A stretch of DNA of 64,000 nucleotides from the NCBI RefSeq assembly GCF_003515075.1, contig NZ_QWLV01000002.1, positions 744,001 to 808,000 of the forward strand, read 5' to 3'. This DNA is from Sphingomonas gilva. GTDB taxonomy: Bacteria > Pseudomonadota > Alphaproteobacteria > Sphingomonadales > Sphingomonadaceae. Below, piece by piece: positions 1 through 8,955 of the stretch (its first letter is position 1; each line of letters begins with the position of its first letter). Below the pieces are notes generated by a model, which saw only the letters and a program-made list of their open reading frames with translations, was not told where the DNA came from and made no database searches. The position numbers were made by a program, and so were the translations under genes.

Positions 1-383
1 CACAGCGCATTGGCCTTGGCCGCACCGGGCCAGTTGCCCGCCTCGCTGACACCCAGCGTCACGCGCAGCAGCGCCAGCAGACCCAGGCCGCGCACCAGCG
101 CGTGCGCGGCGATCGACAGCGACCACACGACGATCGAAAGCGCGAAGCCCATCCGCGTGCCGACCACGTCGAAGATCTTGCCGAACAGCGACTGGCCGAA
201 GGCGTAGGCCAGCATGAATACGGTGACGAGGAGCGCGTAATCCTCCTTCGACGCGCCGATGTCCTCGGACACCGCCGGCCACATCACCGCGAGCGCGTTG
301 CGGTCGATATAGTTGATGACCGTCGCCACCGCGATCATCCCGATCACGACCCAGCGCAGGCCGCCCTTCCTGGTGCTTGTCAT
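1..383 (-). CDS. MFS transporter, ExuT/hexuronate type (3' part cut by window edge)
   Basis: Only the N-terminal 127 residues or so lie in the window; the gene runs off the left edge. The start ATG at 383 has GGAGG five bases upstream. The protein begins with a short basic tail and then the first transmembrane helix ending in NYIDRNAL, the typical N-terminal signature of the anion/sugar-acid subfamily of the major facilitator superfamily (ExuT, GudP). At least three hydrophobic segments are visible. It lies 11 bp downstream of a PL17 lyase on the same strand, so it probably imports unsaturated uronate or its keto form released by alginate lyases. Substrate is inferred from neighbours. Confidence 0.88.
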   Translation of the reverse strand, partial: MTSTRKGGLRWVVIGMIAVATVINYIDRNALAVMWPAVSEDIGASKEDYALLVTVFMLAYAFGQSLFGKIFDVVGTRMGFALSIVVWSLSIAAHALVRGLGLLALLRVTLGVSEAGNWPGAAKANAL

Positions 384-394
384 GGCAGCCTCCG

Positions 395-2575
395 TCATTG
401 GTCGAAGCGGCCCACCGGGCCAGTCCATTCGAGGGTTCGTCCGCCGACCTGGGCGTTGTGCGCCACGCCCGCGGCGGTGTTGTCGGCGAAGGCGAGGACG
501 ACGGTGCGCCCCGCCTTGGTGCGGATCGTCACGATATCGGCCGCGCCCGCGCGTGCATGGCTCAGGCCGGCGATGCCGCTCTTGCTGCCGACCGTCGTCT
601 CGGCAGCCGCGTCGTAACGGCCGTGCGGCTCGAGCAGGCTGACGAAGGTGGCGTCGCGCGCGCCGTCGACCCGCTGGATCACCACCGGCTCGCGCCTGAG
701 GTTGAAGCGCGGATCGTTCGCTCCGCTCTCCGCCAGGATCACCTCGGCGCCCTTCGGCGGCAGCATCCGATAGGTGTAGAAGCGCCCGTGATTGAGCCAG
801 GTGACCGTGCCTTCATCCACCGCCGGCCGCCCGGTCGCATCGACCCACAGGTGCTGATAGCCATTGGCCTTGCCCAGCACCGGCCGCGTCGTGACGTTCG
901 ATTGCAGATCGAACCCGGTCTCGATCAGATGCCCGGCATAGTGCAGCGGCAGATCGTAGCGATGCGCGGCGTCGCTCGACGCCTTCATCACATCGACCAC
1001 CAACGGCTGCGCCAGCCCCTCGACATCGACCTGGGCCAGCGCGCGGCGCATGCGCACGCCCTTGTACGCGCCCGCCACCTCGGCGACCGACCAGCGCGTC
1101 GGCCCCTCGCCGTTGAAGGCGAGCTGGGTCGGCGCGACCTTCTCCGCCGTCTTCAGCTTGGCGTCGAAATGGCTGGTTTCGTCCACCACCAGCGTGTTGT
1201 GCGCGATGGTCTGCTGCGCCCAACTGTCGTTTTCGGGCAGATAGCGCCCGCCGTCCTTCGCCTCGATATTGAGGAAGCGCGCGGCGCCGTAATCGGTGAC
1301 GATCGGCTGGCCCTGGTCGTAGAGCAGCCAGTGGAGCTTGTCGAAATGGCCGTGGCCCATGCCCTGCGAGGTGTTCTTGGCGACCAGCACCTGATCGTCC
1401 GCGTCCAGCCCGGCGCGCAGGATGGCGAGCGCGCCCTGGTCGCCTTCGGGTCCGTCGCGGAACAGCTTGGAGGCGAAGGGAAACGGCTTGGCCTTGCCGG
1501 CGGCGAGATCGCGCGCCACGGCGAGCCCGTCGGGCGTCAGCACCGTCCGCCCCTGCCACTGCGCGATCGACAGCAGCCCCGGATCGCGCGTCGCGCCATA
1601 GGCCACCGCGACGCCGTAGTAGAGCTCCTCGGTCTTCAGGCTCTTGTCGGGCATGGCGTCGTTGATCGGGAAGAAATAGCCGCCATGCGTCATCTGGATC
1701 GCGGTGGTGACCGCCTTCAGCACGATGCCGTCGCGATATTCGAAGATCTTGCGCCCCGGATCGTTCGCCTGGATCGCGCTGGCGAACACCACGAAGGGCT
1801 GAAGCGCGTAACGCTGGTAATAGGGGCCTTCGGCATAATAACCGTCGGGCGAGAACAGCAGATCGAGCTGGCGGAGGAATCCCGCCTTGCCGCTCTTGTC
1901 GAGCCCGAGCAGCGCCTTTTCGACCAGATCCTTGTCGCCAAGCACATAGCCGGTCATGCCGACCCCGGCATTGGCCCAGGTCGCATGGTTGTGGATGCGG
2001 TTGAACACGTGCGGCGACCCATCGGACAGGAATCGCGCCATCGGGCGGAACACGCCGTCCTCGATGGTCTTGCGCTCGGCCGGGGTCAGCGCGCCCCGGA
2101 TCGCGTCATAGCCCTGGATCGCCTCGACCAGCCAGACGCTGTCGTTCAGGCTCTGCCAGAACAGCCGCCCGGCATTCTGGTTGGCGCGCGCCGGATGCGG
2201 CCCCAGGCCCGGGTAGAGCCTGGCATAGGCGAGCAGCATGTCGCGCGCGTGATCGGCATATCGGCGCTCGCCGGTGATGCGGAACAGCAGGCCCGCACCG
2301 CGGATGATCTTGTAGTTGCGCTTGTGCTGCTCGTGCGTGACGCCGCCGCCGGGGTCCCTGGGCACGGGCACGTCGATCGGCCGCTTCATCGCCGCATCGA
2401 CCTCGGCGCGGGCGCGCGCTACTTCCTGAGCGAACAACGGATAGCGCCCTGCCTCGCTCGCCATCGCGGCGAGGCCCTGCGGCGGAATGAGTGCGGGCGC
2501 CTGCGCGGCGAGTGGGGACGCCGCCAGCAACAGGGCGCCCGCGACGCCGGTCAGAGCGACCCGAAACGGCGTCAT
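395..2575 (-). CDS. PL17 family oligoalginate lyase (heparinase II/III-like)
   Basis: A 726-residue protein with a signal peptide (MTPFRVALTGVAGALLLAA, then PLAAQA). The N-terminal half is the alpha/alpha toroid alginate-lyase domain and the C-terminal half a heparinase II/III-like beta domain. Visible family features are the Asn-His pair in NRIHNHATWAN, the Tyr-rich DGYYAEGPYYQRYALQP segment and the His in GHGHFDKLHW, which correspond to catalytic and binding residues of exo-acting PL17 enzymes such as Alg17C. It would cleave oligoalginate to monomeric unsaturated uronate in the periplasm. The start ATG overlaps the stop of the upstream PL6 gene by ATGA, and GGAG lies 8 bases before it, so the two are translated together. 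Confidence 0.92.
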   Translation of the reverse strand: MTPFRVALTGVAGALLLAASPLAAQAPALIPPQGLAAMASEAGRYPLFAQEVARARAEVDAAMKRPIDVPVPRDPGGGVTHEQHKRNYKIIRGAGLLFRITGERRYADHARDMLLAYARLYPGLGPHPARANQNAGRLFWQSLNDSVWLVEAIQGYDAIRGALTPAERKTIEDGVFRPMARFLSDGSPHVFNRIHNHATWANAGVGMTGYVLGDKDLVEKALLGLDKSGKAGFLRQLDLLFSPDGYYAEGPYYQRYALQPFVVFASAIQANDPGRKIFEYRDGIVLKAVTTAIQMTHGGYFFPINDAMPDKSLKTEELYYGVAVAYGATRDPGLLSIAQWQGRTVLTPDGLAVARDLAAGKAKPFPFASKLFRDGPEGDQGALAILRAGLDADDQVLVAKNTSQGMGHGHFDKLHWLLYDQGQPIVTDYGAARFLNIEAKDGGRYLPENDSWAQQTIAHNTLVVDETSHFDAKLKTAEKVAPTQLAFNGEGPTRWSVAEVAGAYKGVRMRRALAQVDVEGLAQPLVVDVMKASSDAAHRYDLPLHYAGHLIETGFDLQSNVTTRPVLGKANGYQHLWVDATGRPAVDEGTVTWLNHGRFYTYRMLPPKGAEVILAESGANDPRFNLRREPVVIQRVDGARDATFVSLLEPHGRYDAAAETTVGSKSGIAGLSHARAGAADIVTIRTKAGRTVVLAFADNTAAGVAHNAQVGGRTLEWTGPVGRFDQ

Positions 2576-4719
2576 TGGGCGTTCTCCATGATGTTGTTCG
2601 TGATCCTCGCGCGATCGGGGCCGCGATAATGCAGCTCCTCGATGCGCGGGGCCGGCGTCGCGGCGAAGCGGTTGCCGGTGATCGCGGTGGACGGCGTGCC
2701 GACGCTGTGCGTCACCGCGATCGGCCCCGAGCGGACGAAGCGGTTGCCGGTGATCGACGTGGTCTGCACCCCCGACAGGCGGACCGACGCGCCGCCCTTG
2801 CCGCTCGCCGTGACGGTCGATCCGGTCATGGCGAAGGTCGGCCCGGTGGTGCTCTCGTCGGTGCCCTTGCGCAGCAGGTCGGCGACCATGCCGACATTCT
2901 CGAACCGGCTGTCGGCGATGGTCACCCGGTCGGCCGAGTAGGTGCCCTTGCCGCCGGTCTCGGCCGCGCCCGCGACCACCGCGCCGGCGATGCCGGCGAA
3001 GCGGCTGTCGCCGATCGCGACCCGCCGCGCCATGGTGCCGGCCGCGGTCTTCAACACATCGCCGGAAAGCCCGCTCACCTGCACGTCCGCCAGCTCGACG
3101 GCATAGTTGGCGGTTGCGGAGGGCTCGACCGCGATCGCGTTCGCCCCGCCCGCGATCGACAGATTGGCCAAACGCAGCCCGCCTCCGCCGGTGATCGAAA
3201 AGGCGTCCCCCGCCGGCAGCAGCCGCGTCGCCGCGCCCGCGCCGGTGATGGTCAACTGATCGGCAACCGCGACCGGCGCGGCGAGGCGGAAATCGCCCTT
3301 CGCCAGCGCCAGCGTGTCGCCGCTCTCCGCCTTCGCCGCGGCCTTGGCGATCGACCCGCCGGCGGGGACCGCAATGGTCCTGCCGCTGCCGAACGCGGCT
3401 TCGGGCGCGGGACCGTACCAGGCGGCGCCGACCTCTGCGCGCTTCACCACGACCAGATCGTGCGGCGCGCCGATGCCGGCGAGCGCCGGATCGGTGGGAT
3501 AGAGCAGGCCGTTCGCCCCGCGCTCCAGCTTCACCGAGCGCTCGGCGGCGTTGACGTTGCCGGCGAAGGTGACGCCCGACAGATCGGTCTCGACGCGCAC
3601 CGGATCCTTGCCGTCCGCGCCGACGATCAGATTGTCGGCGATGCGCGTGTCGATCGGCGGCGCGCTGCGCTCTGCGTCGGCGCCCGCGCCCCAGGTCACG
3701 CGCGCGACGTCGATCAGGCTGTTGTTGGCGATCACCGCGTCCGCGACCTGATGATAGCGGTTGATCTTCGAATTGGGCACGCCGTTCATCAGCGCGACCG
3801 CGCTCAGGAAGCTGACCCCACGCGTGCCCTCGATATAGTTGCCGCGGACGATCTGGTCGCGGTTGATCACGCGGATGCCGCCGGTGTTCGCCTTGCCCTT
3901 GCCCAGAAAGACGTTGCGTTCGACCAGGTTGCCGTTGCCGTGGCGCAGCACCAGCGCGCCCTGCGAGGCGAGGAACAGGTTGCCGCGGACGATGTTGCCG
4001 CCGGACTTGACCGAGACGATCTCGACCTCGCCGTCGCAGCCCTCGAAGATGTTGCGTTCGACGATGGTGCTGGAATCGCTCAGCGATTCGTCGCTGGTGC
4101 CGATGCGGATCGTCTCGCCGCCGTTCGAGCCGAGCACGGGCCGGGGCCCGAAATAATTGTGATCGATGCGGTGATTGTCCGCGCGCGGCTCGTTGCGGAT
4201 CACCGCCAGCGTCACGCCGGCGTTCGCCTTGCCCTCGAAGTGCGAATGATCGATCCGATTGCGCTCGCCATAGAGCGAGACCCAGCGATCCTCCTTCGTC
4301 CGGGAGGGCGGGTTGAAGCCGTCGATCACCACCTCGGTCAGGCGGCTGTCGCTCGCCGGCGTCTTCGAATCGCGGCGGAAGGCGATGACCTCCTCGGTCG
4401 GGCTGTGCCCTTCGCGGAAGACGAGGCCCGAGACGACCAGATGCCGCCCGCCGAGGCGCAGGTTCGACTGGCCGGTGATGAACACCTTGCCCTTGGTCTC
4501 GGCGGTCAGCGTGATCGGCTTGTCGGCGGCGCCCTGTCCGGTGAAGACGATCTGGAAATCGCGCCACTCGCCATTCGCCAGCACGATCGTGTCGCCCGGC
4601 CGCAACCGCTTGGCCGCGTTCGCATATTCGGCCTGGGTGCGGACGACCGTCGTTTCGGCCGCTGCCGGCATCGCGACGGATGCCAGCATGATACCGGCGA
4701 TCAGATGTGAACGTCGCAT
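2572..4719 (-). CDS. PL6 family alginate lyase (chondroitinase-B-like, two-domain)
   Basis: A 715-residue protein with a signal peptide cut near residue 21 (MPAAA). Residues about 25-390 form the right-handed parallel beta-helix of PL6, with repeated N-x-hydrophobic rungs. Lys238 (VSVKSGGN) and Arg259 (LVLRHGNGN) are 21 residues apart, exactly as the catalytic Lys220/Arg241 pair of the PL6 enzyme AlyGC. NGGETIRIG (199-207) is another family signature. The C-terminal 300 residues are a second beta-helix-like domain, as in long PL6 enzymes. A strong Shine-Dalgarno (GGGAGGAG) precedes the ATG by five bases. First gene of the lyase-lyase-importer operon; it depolymerises alginate to oligomers for the PL17 enzyme. 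Confidence 0.93.
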   Translation of the reverse strand: MRRSHLIAGIMLASVAMPAAAETTVVRTQAEYANAAKRLRPGDTIVLANGEWRDFQIVFTGQGAADKPITLTAETKGKVFITGQSNLRLGGRHLVVSGLVFREGHSPTEEVIAFRRDSKTPASDSRLTEVVIDGFNPPSRTKEDRWVSLYGERNRIDHSHFEGKANAGVTLAVIRNEPRADNHRIDHNYFGPRPVLGSNGGETIRIGTSDESLSDSSTIVERNIFEGCDGEVEIVSVKSGGNIVRGNLFLASQGALVLRHGNGNLVERNVFLGKGKANTGGIRVINRDQIVRGNYIEGTRGVSFLSAVALMNGVPNSKINRYHQVADAVIANNSLIDVARVTWGAGADAERSAPPIDTRIADNLIVGADGKDPVRVETDLSGVTFAGNVNAAERSVKLERGANGLLYPTDPALAGIGAPHDLVVVKRAEVGAAWYGPAPEAAFGSGRTIAVPAGGSIAKAAAKAESGDTLALAKGDFRLAAPVAVADQLTITGAGAATRLLPAGDAFSITGGGGLRLANLSIAGGANAIAVEPSATANYAVELADVQVSGLSGDVLKTAAGTMARRVAIGDSRFAGIAGAVVAGAAETGGKGTYSADRVTIADSRFENVGMVADLLRKGTDESTTGPTFAMTGSTVTASGKGGASVRLSGVQTTSITGNRFVRSGPIAVTHSVGTPSTAITGNRFAATPAPRIEELHYRGPDRARITNNIMENAQ

Positions 4720-4760
4720 GCCGACTCCTCCCGCTTCGCCGGTCCTGACCGGTCGACGCC

Positions 4761-4801
4761 ATGTTGCTAACGCAATGGTATAGGTTATGCAACAGCAACA
4801 T
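4761..4801. promoter_or_regulatory. Candidate operator of the alginate lyase operon (inverted repeats)
   Basis: The gap between the PL6 start (4719) and the divergent gene at 4903 is AT-richer than its surroundings and holds ATGTTGCT (4761-4768) and its exact reverse complement AGCAACAT (4794-4801). The half-site TGTTGC occurs at 4762-4767 and its complement GCAACA twice in tandem at 4789-4800; TTGC-N4-GCAA lies at 4764-4775. Such an array about 45-80 bases before the lyase start fits binding of a repressor. No regulator gene is present beside it and no clear -10/-35 could be assigned, so the role is inferred. Confidence 0.45.
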
Positions 4802-4902
4802 TCAGATATTTTGCTAGTCAGTATTTACATACCAATTTAGGGCCTCGCCAAATGTCGAGACCGGCTGGTAGAACCGGGGCCGTTCGGCACGGGGCATTTC
4901 AG

Positions 4903-5970
4903 ATGAGACGATGGGCGTATGCGGCATTGCTGGTGATGGCATGCGCCCTGCCCGCCCATGCCCAGCCGGCGCCGGCGCCGGCGCCTCCGCCCGACTGCCG
5001 CATGGTCGGCGACGTTCCCAGCCGGACTGGTGAGCCGCAATTCCTCCGCATCGATCCCGCCGCCGCGGAACGGATGGCGACGATCGGCCTGGATCGTGCC
5101 GGCATCTTCGCGCGGATGGCGGAGACCTCGATCCCCGAGACGATGGGCTGCTGGGCGATGCCGGCGGGCAATTTCGACAGCCAGCTGATCTCGGTCGGCA
5201 TGGCGCAGTGGAATTACGGCACGGGCAGCCTGCAGCCCGTTCTGGTGCGCTGGCGTGAGAGTTTCGGTTCACGCCGGAAGTTCAAGCGCGCGCTCGCCGA
5301 GCTGGCGCCGGTATCCGGCGAATTCCTGTTCTCAGAAGACTGCGTGGCCGTGCCCGTACGCGACCGATGCCGCAAAGGCATCCTCGCCGCCCAATATCCC
5401 GACGGCAAGCTTGGTCCGGTTCTGGAGGCGGAATTGAAGGCGCTGTTCGAAAGCGATTCGATGCTGCAGGTGCAGACCGACGCCTATATCGACCTGCTCG
5501 ACGAGGTGCGGCTGGAGCTGGCCCGCGTCTTCCCGTCCGGCCCGATCACCCCGCGCAAGGTCCGCTGGGCGATCGACACCAGGGTGCAGCAGAAGGGCCT
5601 GCCGCCCAGCGAGGATGTCGCGCGGCTGCGGCGCAAGCTCGCCGCGATGCCCGAGGCCGAGCGCTGGCCGCGCCTCCGCGCCATCTTCGCCTGGTACAAG
5701 GCGCTCGCCGAGACGATCGACCAGGACGGCATCGTCCGCGACTATGCGTGGAACGTCGATCGCTGGAGCTGCATGATCGACGCGCGCCTGATCGATCCCG
5801 AACAGTATGAGCTGCTCCACCTCACCTTCCTCAAGAGCCGCACCGCGATCGGCAATAGCGGCCGCTGGCAGGCGCTGACCTTCTCGCGCCGGGCGAAGAT
5901 CATCCTCGGCGTCGGCAGCGTCAGCGGCCGGCGCGACGGCGATTGCCCGCTACGCCCCTTCACTCCCTGA
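4903..5970 (+). CDS. Secreted protein of unknown function, possible lysozyme-like domain
   Basis: A 355-residue protein. The ATG at 4903 was chosen because it directly opens a clean signal peptide (MRRWAYAALLVMACALPAHA, cleavage near residue 21); the longer reading from 4852 would put a hydrophilic tail before it. A Pro/Ala linker (22-30) follows. Residues about 79-112 contain a Glu and then the string SVGMAQWNYGTGSLQP, which resembles the Glu...G-x-x-Q-W-N layout of lysozyme-like domains; this likeness is from memory and is only a hint. The rest is charged, mostly helical and without recognised motifs. The 3' end overlaps the convergent hydrolase gene by 11 bp. Confidence 0.75.
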   Translation: MRRWAYAALLVMACALPAHAQPAPAPAPPPDCRMVGDVPSRTGEPQFLRIDPAAAERMATIGLDRAGIFARMAETSIPETMGCWAMPAGNFDSQLISVGMAQWNYGTGSLQPVLVRWRESFGSRRKFKRALAELAPVSGEFLFSEDCVAVPVRDRCRKGILAAQYPDGKLGPVLEAELKALFESDSMLQVQTDAYIDLLDEVRLELARVFPSGPITPRKVRWAIDTRVQQKGLPPSEDVARLRRKLAAMPEAERWPRLRAIFAWYKALAETIDQDGIVRDYAWNVDRWSCMIDARLIDPEQYELLHLTFLKSRTAIGNSGRWQALTFSRRAKIILGVGSVSGRRDGDCPLRPFTP

Positions 5971-7846
5971 CCGGCAGCTCGATATAGGAGGCGTCGGCCC
6001 CGGCGTGGTGCAGCGTGTTGTCCGCCACTACGCCGGCCTTCTCGGTCTCGTTCGGCCCGCCGGTGTTGAGGTTGCGGACGAACTTGGGAAAATTGGACGA
6101 GGTGATCTCCACCCTGATCCGGTGCCCCGGCTGGAAGGTGTTGCTGGTGGTGATCGGCGTCGGCCTGATCGTATAGACCTGCCCCGGCTGCATCAGCACC
6201 GGCCGGTCGTAACCGTCGCGGTAGCGCGCGCGCATGATCGTGTCGCCCAGGATGTAAGCCGTGCCGTCGGGCGCGACGTCGACCAGCTTGACCGCGAAAT
6301 CGGTGTCCCGGGCGCTTGACGACACCTTCAGCACCGCATCGACGAACCCGGTCACCTCCATCGGCTCGGTCAGCGGTTCGCTGGTATAGACCAGCACGTC
6401 GGCCCTCGCCTCGATCGGCCGCTGGTCGAACGCGCCGGGGATGACGGTGCCGCCGTTGCAGCAATCGCCGCCGCCGATCGTCTGCACCGGGTTCATCGGA
6501 TCGTAGCGGTAGCGGTCCGCGGCCTCGCCTGCGGGCGGTGCTTCGGTCGACAGGCGGCCATCGCCGTTCAGGCTGTTGGCGCTTCCTTCCGAACGCAAAT
6601 ACATCCGCACCGTCTTTACGTCCCTCGGCGGCCACTGGGCGGACGACTGCCACTCATTCGCACCCATGGTGAAATAGCGGACGTGCGGCGTGTTGGACGG
6701 GAAGGCGCCGGCTCTGCCCTTCAGCCAGCGATCGAAGAAGCCATAGATTTGTCCGTCCACGTCGAAGCTGGCGTCGCCCAGCTTGCGGTCGCCCGAGACG
6801 AAATTCTCGCCGAGCTTCCAGAAGGCGCAGTGGGTGTTGGGCGCGACGACGGCATATTGGTTGGCGCTCGCCTCCTTGTCGGTGTTCGCCGCGCGGGCAT
6901 GGTTGAACAGCGCCATGTTCGGCCCGATCGACACATCGTACCAGCTGTTGAACCAGAGGGCCGGAACGCCCCAGCCCATATCGTCATGATAGAGCCCGCC
7001 CTGCCGCCAGGCGGGATCGGCCGGAGCGCGGGTGATGAACTGCTCGAAGGTCGCGGGCGGCTCGCCCAGCGAAGACAGCAGCTCGCTCACCGGCAGATGC
7101 TTGATATGCGTCTTCCACTCGACCTCCGGCTTCTTCGCGTCGAGATCATTGTAGCGCATCAGCCGCGCGCGCATTTCCTGGCTGACATCCTTGGGCAGCT
7201 CGGCGCGCAGCGGATTGTCGACGCCGTACAGCCAGATGAAGAACAGGTTGCGCGGCACGCCGCCGGTGTACCAGTTGCCCTGTTCCTGGAAGCGGCCGAC
7301 CTTGCCGATCCCCGCGCCCGAGGCCATCGGCACCATCGCCGCATGCGCCGGATGGTTCTGCGCGGCGAGCGCCAATTGCCATTCGGCCGAAGAGGAGCAG
7401 CCGAGCGTGCCGACCTTGCCGTTGGACCAAGGCTGCTTGGCGATCCAGCTGAGCGCGTCATATCCGTCGGTCTGCGGATAGCCCAGGATCTCGTAATCGC
7501 CGCCCGAGAAATAGCGGCCGCGTTCGTTCTGGACAATATAGGCATAGCCGCGCTTGACCGCCTCCAGCGCGCGCTTGGCGGTCGAGGCGCTATAGGCGAG
7601 CTCGTTGTACGGCGTCTTCCACAGGATCGTCGGCAGCGGGCCCTTGGCGTCCTTGGGGCGATAGATGTTGGTCGCCAGCCCGACGCCGTCGCGCATCGGC
7701 ACCATCACACCCATCTCGACATCGGCGACCCGCGCAAGTTCGGCCTGCGCCGCCGAATCGCTGTATTTGCCGTAGTCCTGCGCGGTCGCAGCGACCGGCG
7801 AAAACAGCGTGGCGGAAAGCGCGAGCGCGGCGGCGAAGCGTTTCAT
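5960..7846 (-). CDS. CocE/NonD-family alpha/beta hydrolase (X-Pro dipeptidyl-peptidase S15-like)
   Basis: A 628-residue exported hydrolase. The ATG at 7846 opens a signal peptide (MKRFAAALALSATLFSPVAATA). The N-terminal S15 domain shows the hallmark VEMGVMVPMRDGVGLATNIYRP opening in shortened form (MRDGVGLATNIYRP), the YIVQNERGRYFSGG segment and the nucleophile elbow GCSSSAEW, in which the central Ser replaces the more usual GxSYGG. The C-terminal part is the jelly-roll domain of CocE-type esterases (DRWLKG linker, then HRIRVEITSSNFP). Such enzymes hydrolyse esters, amides or N-terminal dipeptides; the substrate cannot be told here. It is transcribed away from the threonine aldolase gene. Confidence 0.88.
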   Translation of the reverse strand: MKRFAAALALSATLFSPVAATAQDYGKYSDSAAQAELARVADVEMGVMVPMRDGVGLATNIYRPKDAKGPLPTILWKTPYNELAYSASTAKRALEAVKRGYAYIVQNERGRYFSGGDYEILGYPQTDGYDALSWIAKQPWSNGKVGTLGCSSSAEWQLALAAQNHPAHAAMVPMASGAGIGKVGRFQEQGNWYTGGVPRNLFFIWLYGVDNPLRAELPKDVSQEMRARLMRYNDLDAKKPEVEWKTHIKHLPVSELLSSLGEPPATFEQFITRAPADPAWRQGGLYHDDMGWGVPALWFNSWYDVSIGPNMALFNHARAANTDKEASANQYAVVAPNTHCAFWKLGENFVSGDRKLGDASFDVDGQIYGFFDRWLKGRAGAFPSNTPHVRYFTMGANEWQSSAQWPPRDVKTVRMYLRSEGSANSLNGDGRLSTEAPPAGEAADRYRYDPMNPVQTIGGGDCCNGGTVIPGAFDQRPIEARADVLVYTSEPLTEPMEVTGFVDAVLKVSSSARDTDFAVKLVDVAPDGTAYILGDTIMRARYRDGYDRPVLMQPGQVYTIRPTPITTSNTFQPGHRIRVEITSSNFPKFVRNLNTGGPNETEKAGVVADNTLHHAGADASYIELPVRE

Positions 7847-7953
7847 GTGGCGTCCCCTGTTATTTTGTTGCGTGGCGCCTTTGTGGCCCCGCCCGGCCTT
7901 TGAGAGCAACCCCCGTGTTGACGCAGGCGGTCGTGCCGCCGCATGGGCCGGTC

Positions 7954-8955
7954 ATGCGCTTCTTCTCCGACAACGCCGCTCCCGTCTGCCCACAGGTGAT
8001 GGCGGCGATCGCCGACGCCAACACGCTCGACACCGCCTATGACGGCGACGCATGGAGCGCGAAGCTGGACGGCGCGATGTCCGATCTGTTCGGGCGAGAT
8101 GTCGCCTGCCTGTGGGTCGCGACCGGCACCGCGGCCAATTCGCTCGCGCTCGCGGCGTTGTGCCCGCCCTATGGCGCGATCGTCTGCCACCGCGACGCGC
8201 ATATCCAGAACGACGAATGCGGCGCGCCCGAATTCTTCACCCACGGCGCCAAGCTGCTGCTCGCGGAAGGCGACGGGGCCAAGCTGAGCGCGGCGGCGAT
8301 CGCCGCGCTGCTCGACGCCACCCGCGACGATGTCCACCAGACCCAGCCGCACGCGATCTCGATCACCAACGCCACCGAATATGGCCGGGTCTATTCGCCC
8401 GCCGACGTCGCCGCGATCGGCAAGGTGGCGAAGGCGCGCGGGCTAAAGCTGCACATGGATGGCGCGCGCTTCGCCAACGCCGTCGCGCATCTGGGGTGCG
8501 CGCCCGCCGATCTCACCTGGCGAGCGGGTGTCGACGCGCTCAGCTTCGGCTTCGTCAAGAATGGCGGGATGAGCGCCGAGGCGCTGGTGTTCTTCGATCC
8601 CGAGATGGCGAAGGCGACGCGCTATCGCCGCAAGCGCGCGGGGCATCTGCTGTCCAAGGGCCGCTATCTCGCCGCGCAGATCCTGGCGATGCTCGAAGGC
8701 GACCTCTGGCTGGCGAACGCCCGCGCGGCCAACGCCGCCGCGGCGATGCTGGCCGAGGCGGCGGGCGATCGGCTGGTCCATTCGGTCGAGGCCAACGAGA
8801 TATTCCTGCGCGTGTCTCCGCAAGAAGCCGCGTCGCTCCGGGTCGAGGGCTTCGACTTCTACGACTGGGGCCCCGGCGAGGCGCGGCTGGTCACCGCCTG
8901 GAACCACGCCCCCGAAGACGTCCGCCCGCTGGCGGATGCGATAAGGGCGCTGTGA
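7954..8955 (+). CDS. ltaE: Low-specificity threonine aldolase (beta-eliminating lyase family)
   Basis: A 333-residue fold-type I PLP enzyme. The ATG at 7954 starts the conserved opening RFFSDNAAPV; a longer reading from 7900 adds 18 residues with no family likeness. HMDGARFANA (167-176) holds the cofactor-binding Asp and Arg, and FGFVKNGG places the PLP-binding Lys at 202, matching the Pseudomonas-type L-threonine aldolases. It cleaves L-threonine/allo-threonine to glycine and acetaldehyde in the cytoplasm. The stop codon overlaps a GTG (GTGA) that is the likely start of the following DMT transporter, suggesting translational coupling. Confidence 0.92.
   Translation: MRFFSDNAAPVCPQVMAAIADANTLDTAYDGDAWSAKLDGAMSDLFGRDVACLWVATGTAANSLALAALCPPYGAIVCHRDAHIQNDECGAPEFFTHGAKLLLAEGDGAKLSAAAIAALLDATRDDVHQTQPHAISITNATEYGRVYSPADVAAIGKVAKARGLKLHMDGARFANAVAHLGCAPADLTWRAGVDALSFGFVKNGGMSAEALVFFDPEMAKATRYRRKRAGHLLSKGRYLAAQILAMLEGDLWLANARAANAAAAMLAEAAGDRLVHSVEANEIFLRVSPQEAASLRVEGFDFYDWGPGEARLVTAWNHAPEDVRPLADAIRAL

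Noticed and set aside
377..2629. Long plus-strand open frame opposite the PL17 gene
   Set aside because: Arg/Gly/Asp/His-rich translation with no family likeness; a by-product of high GC opposite a well-supported lyase.
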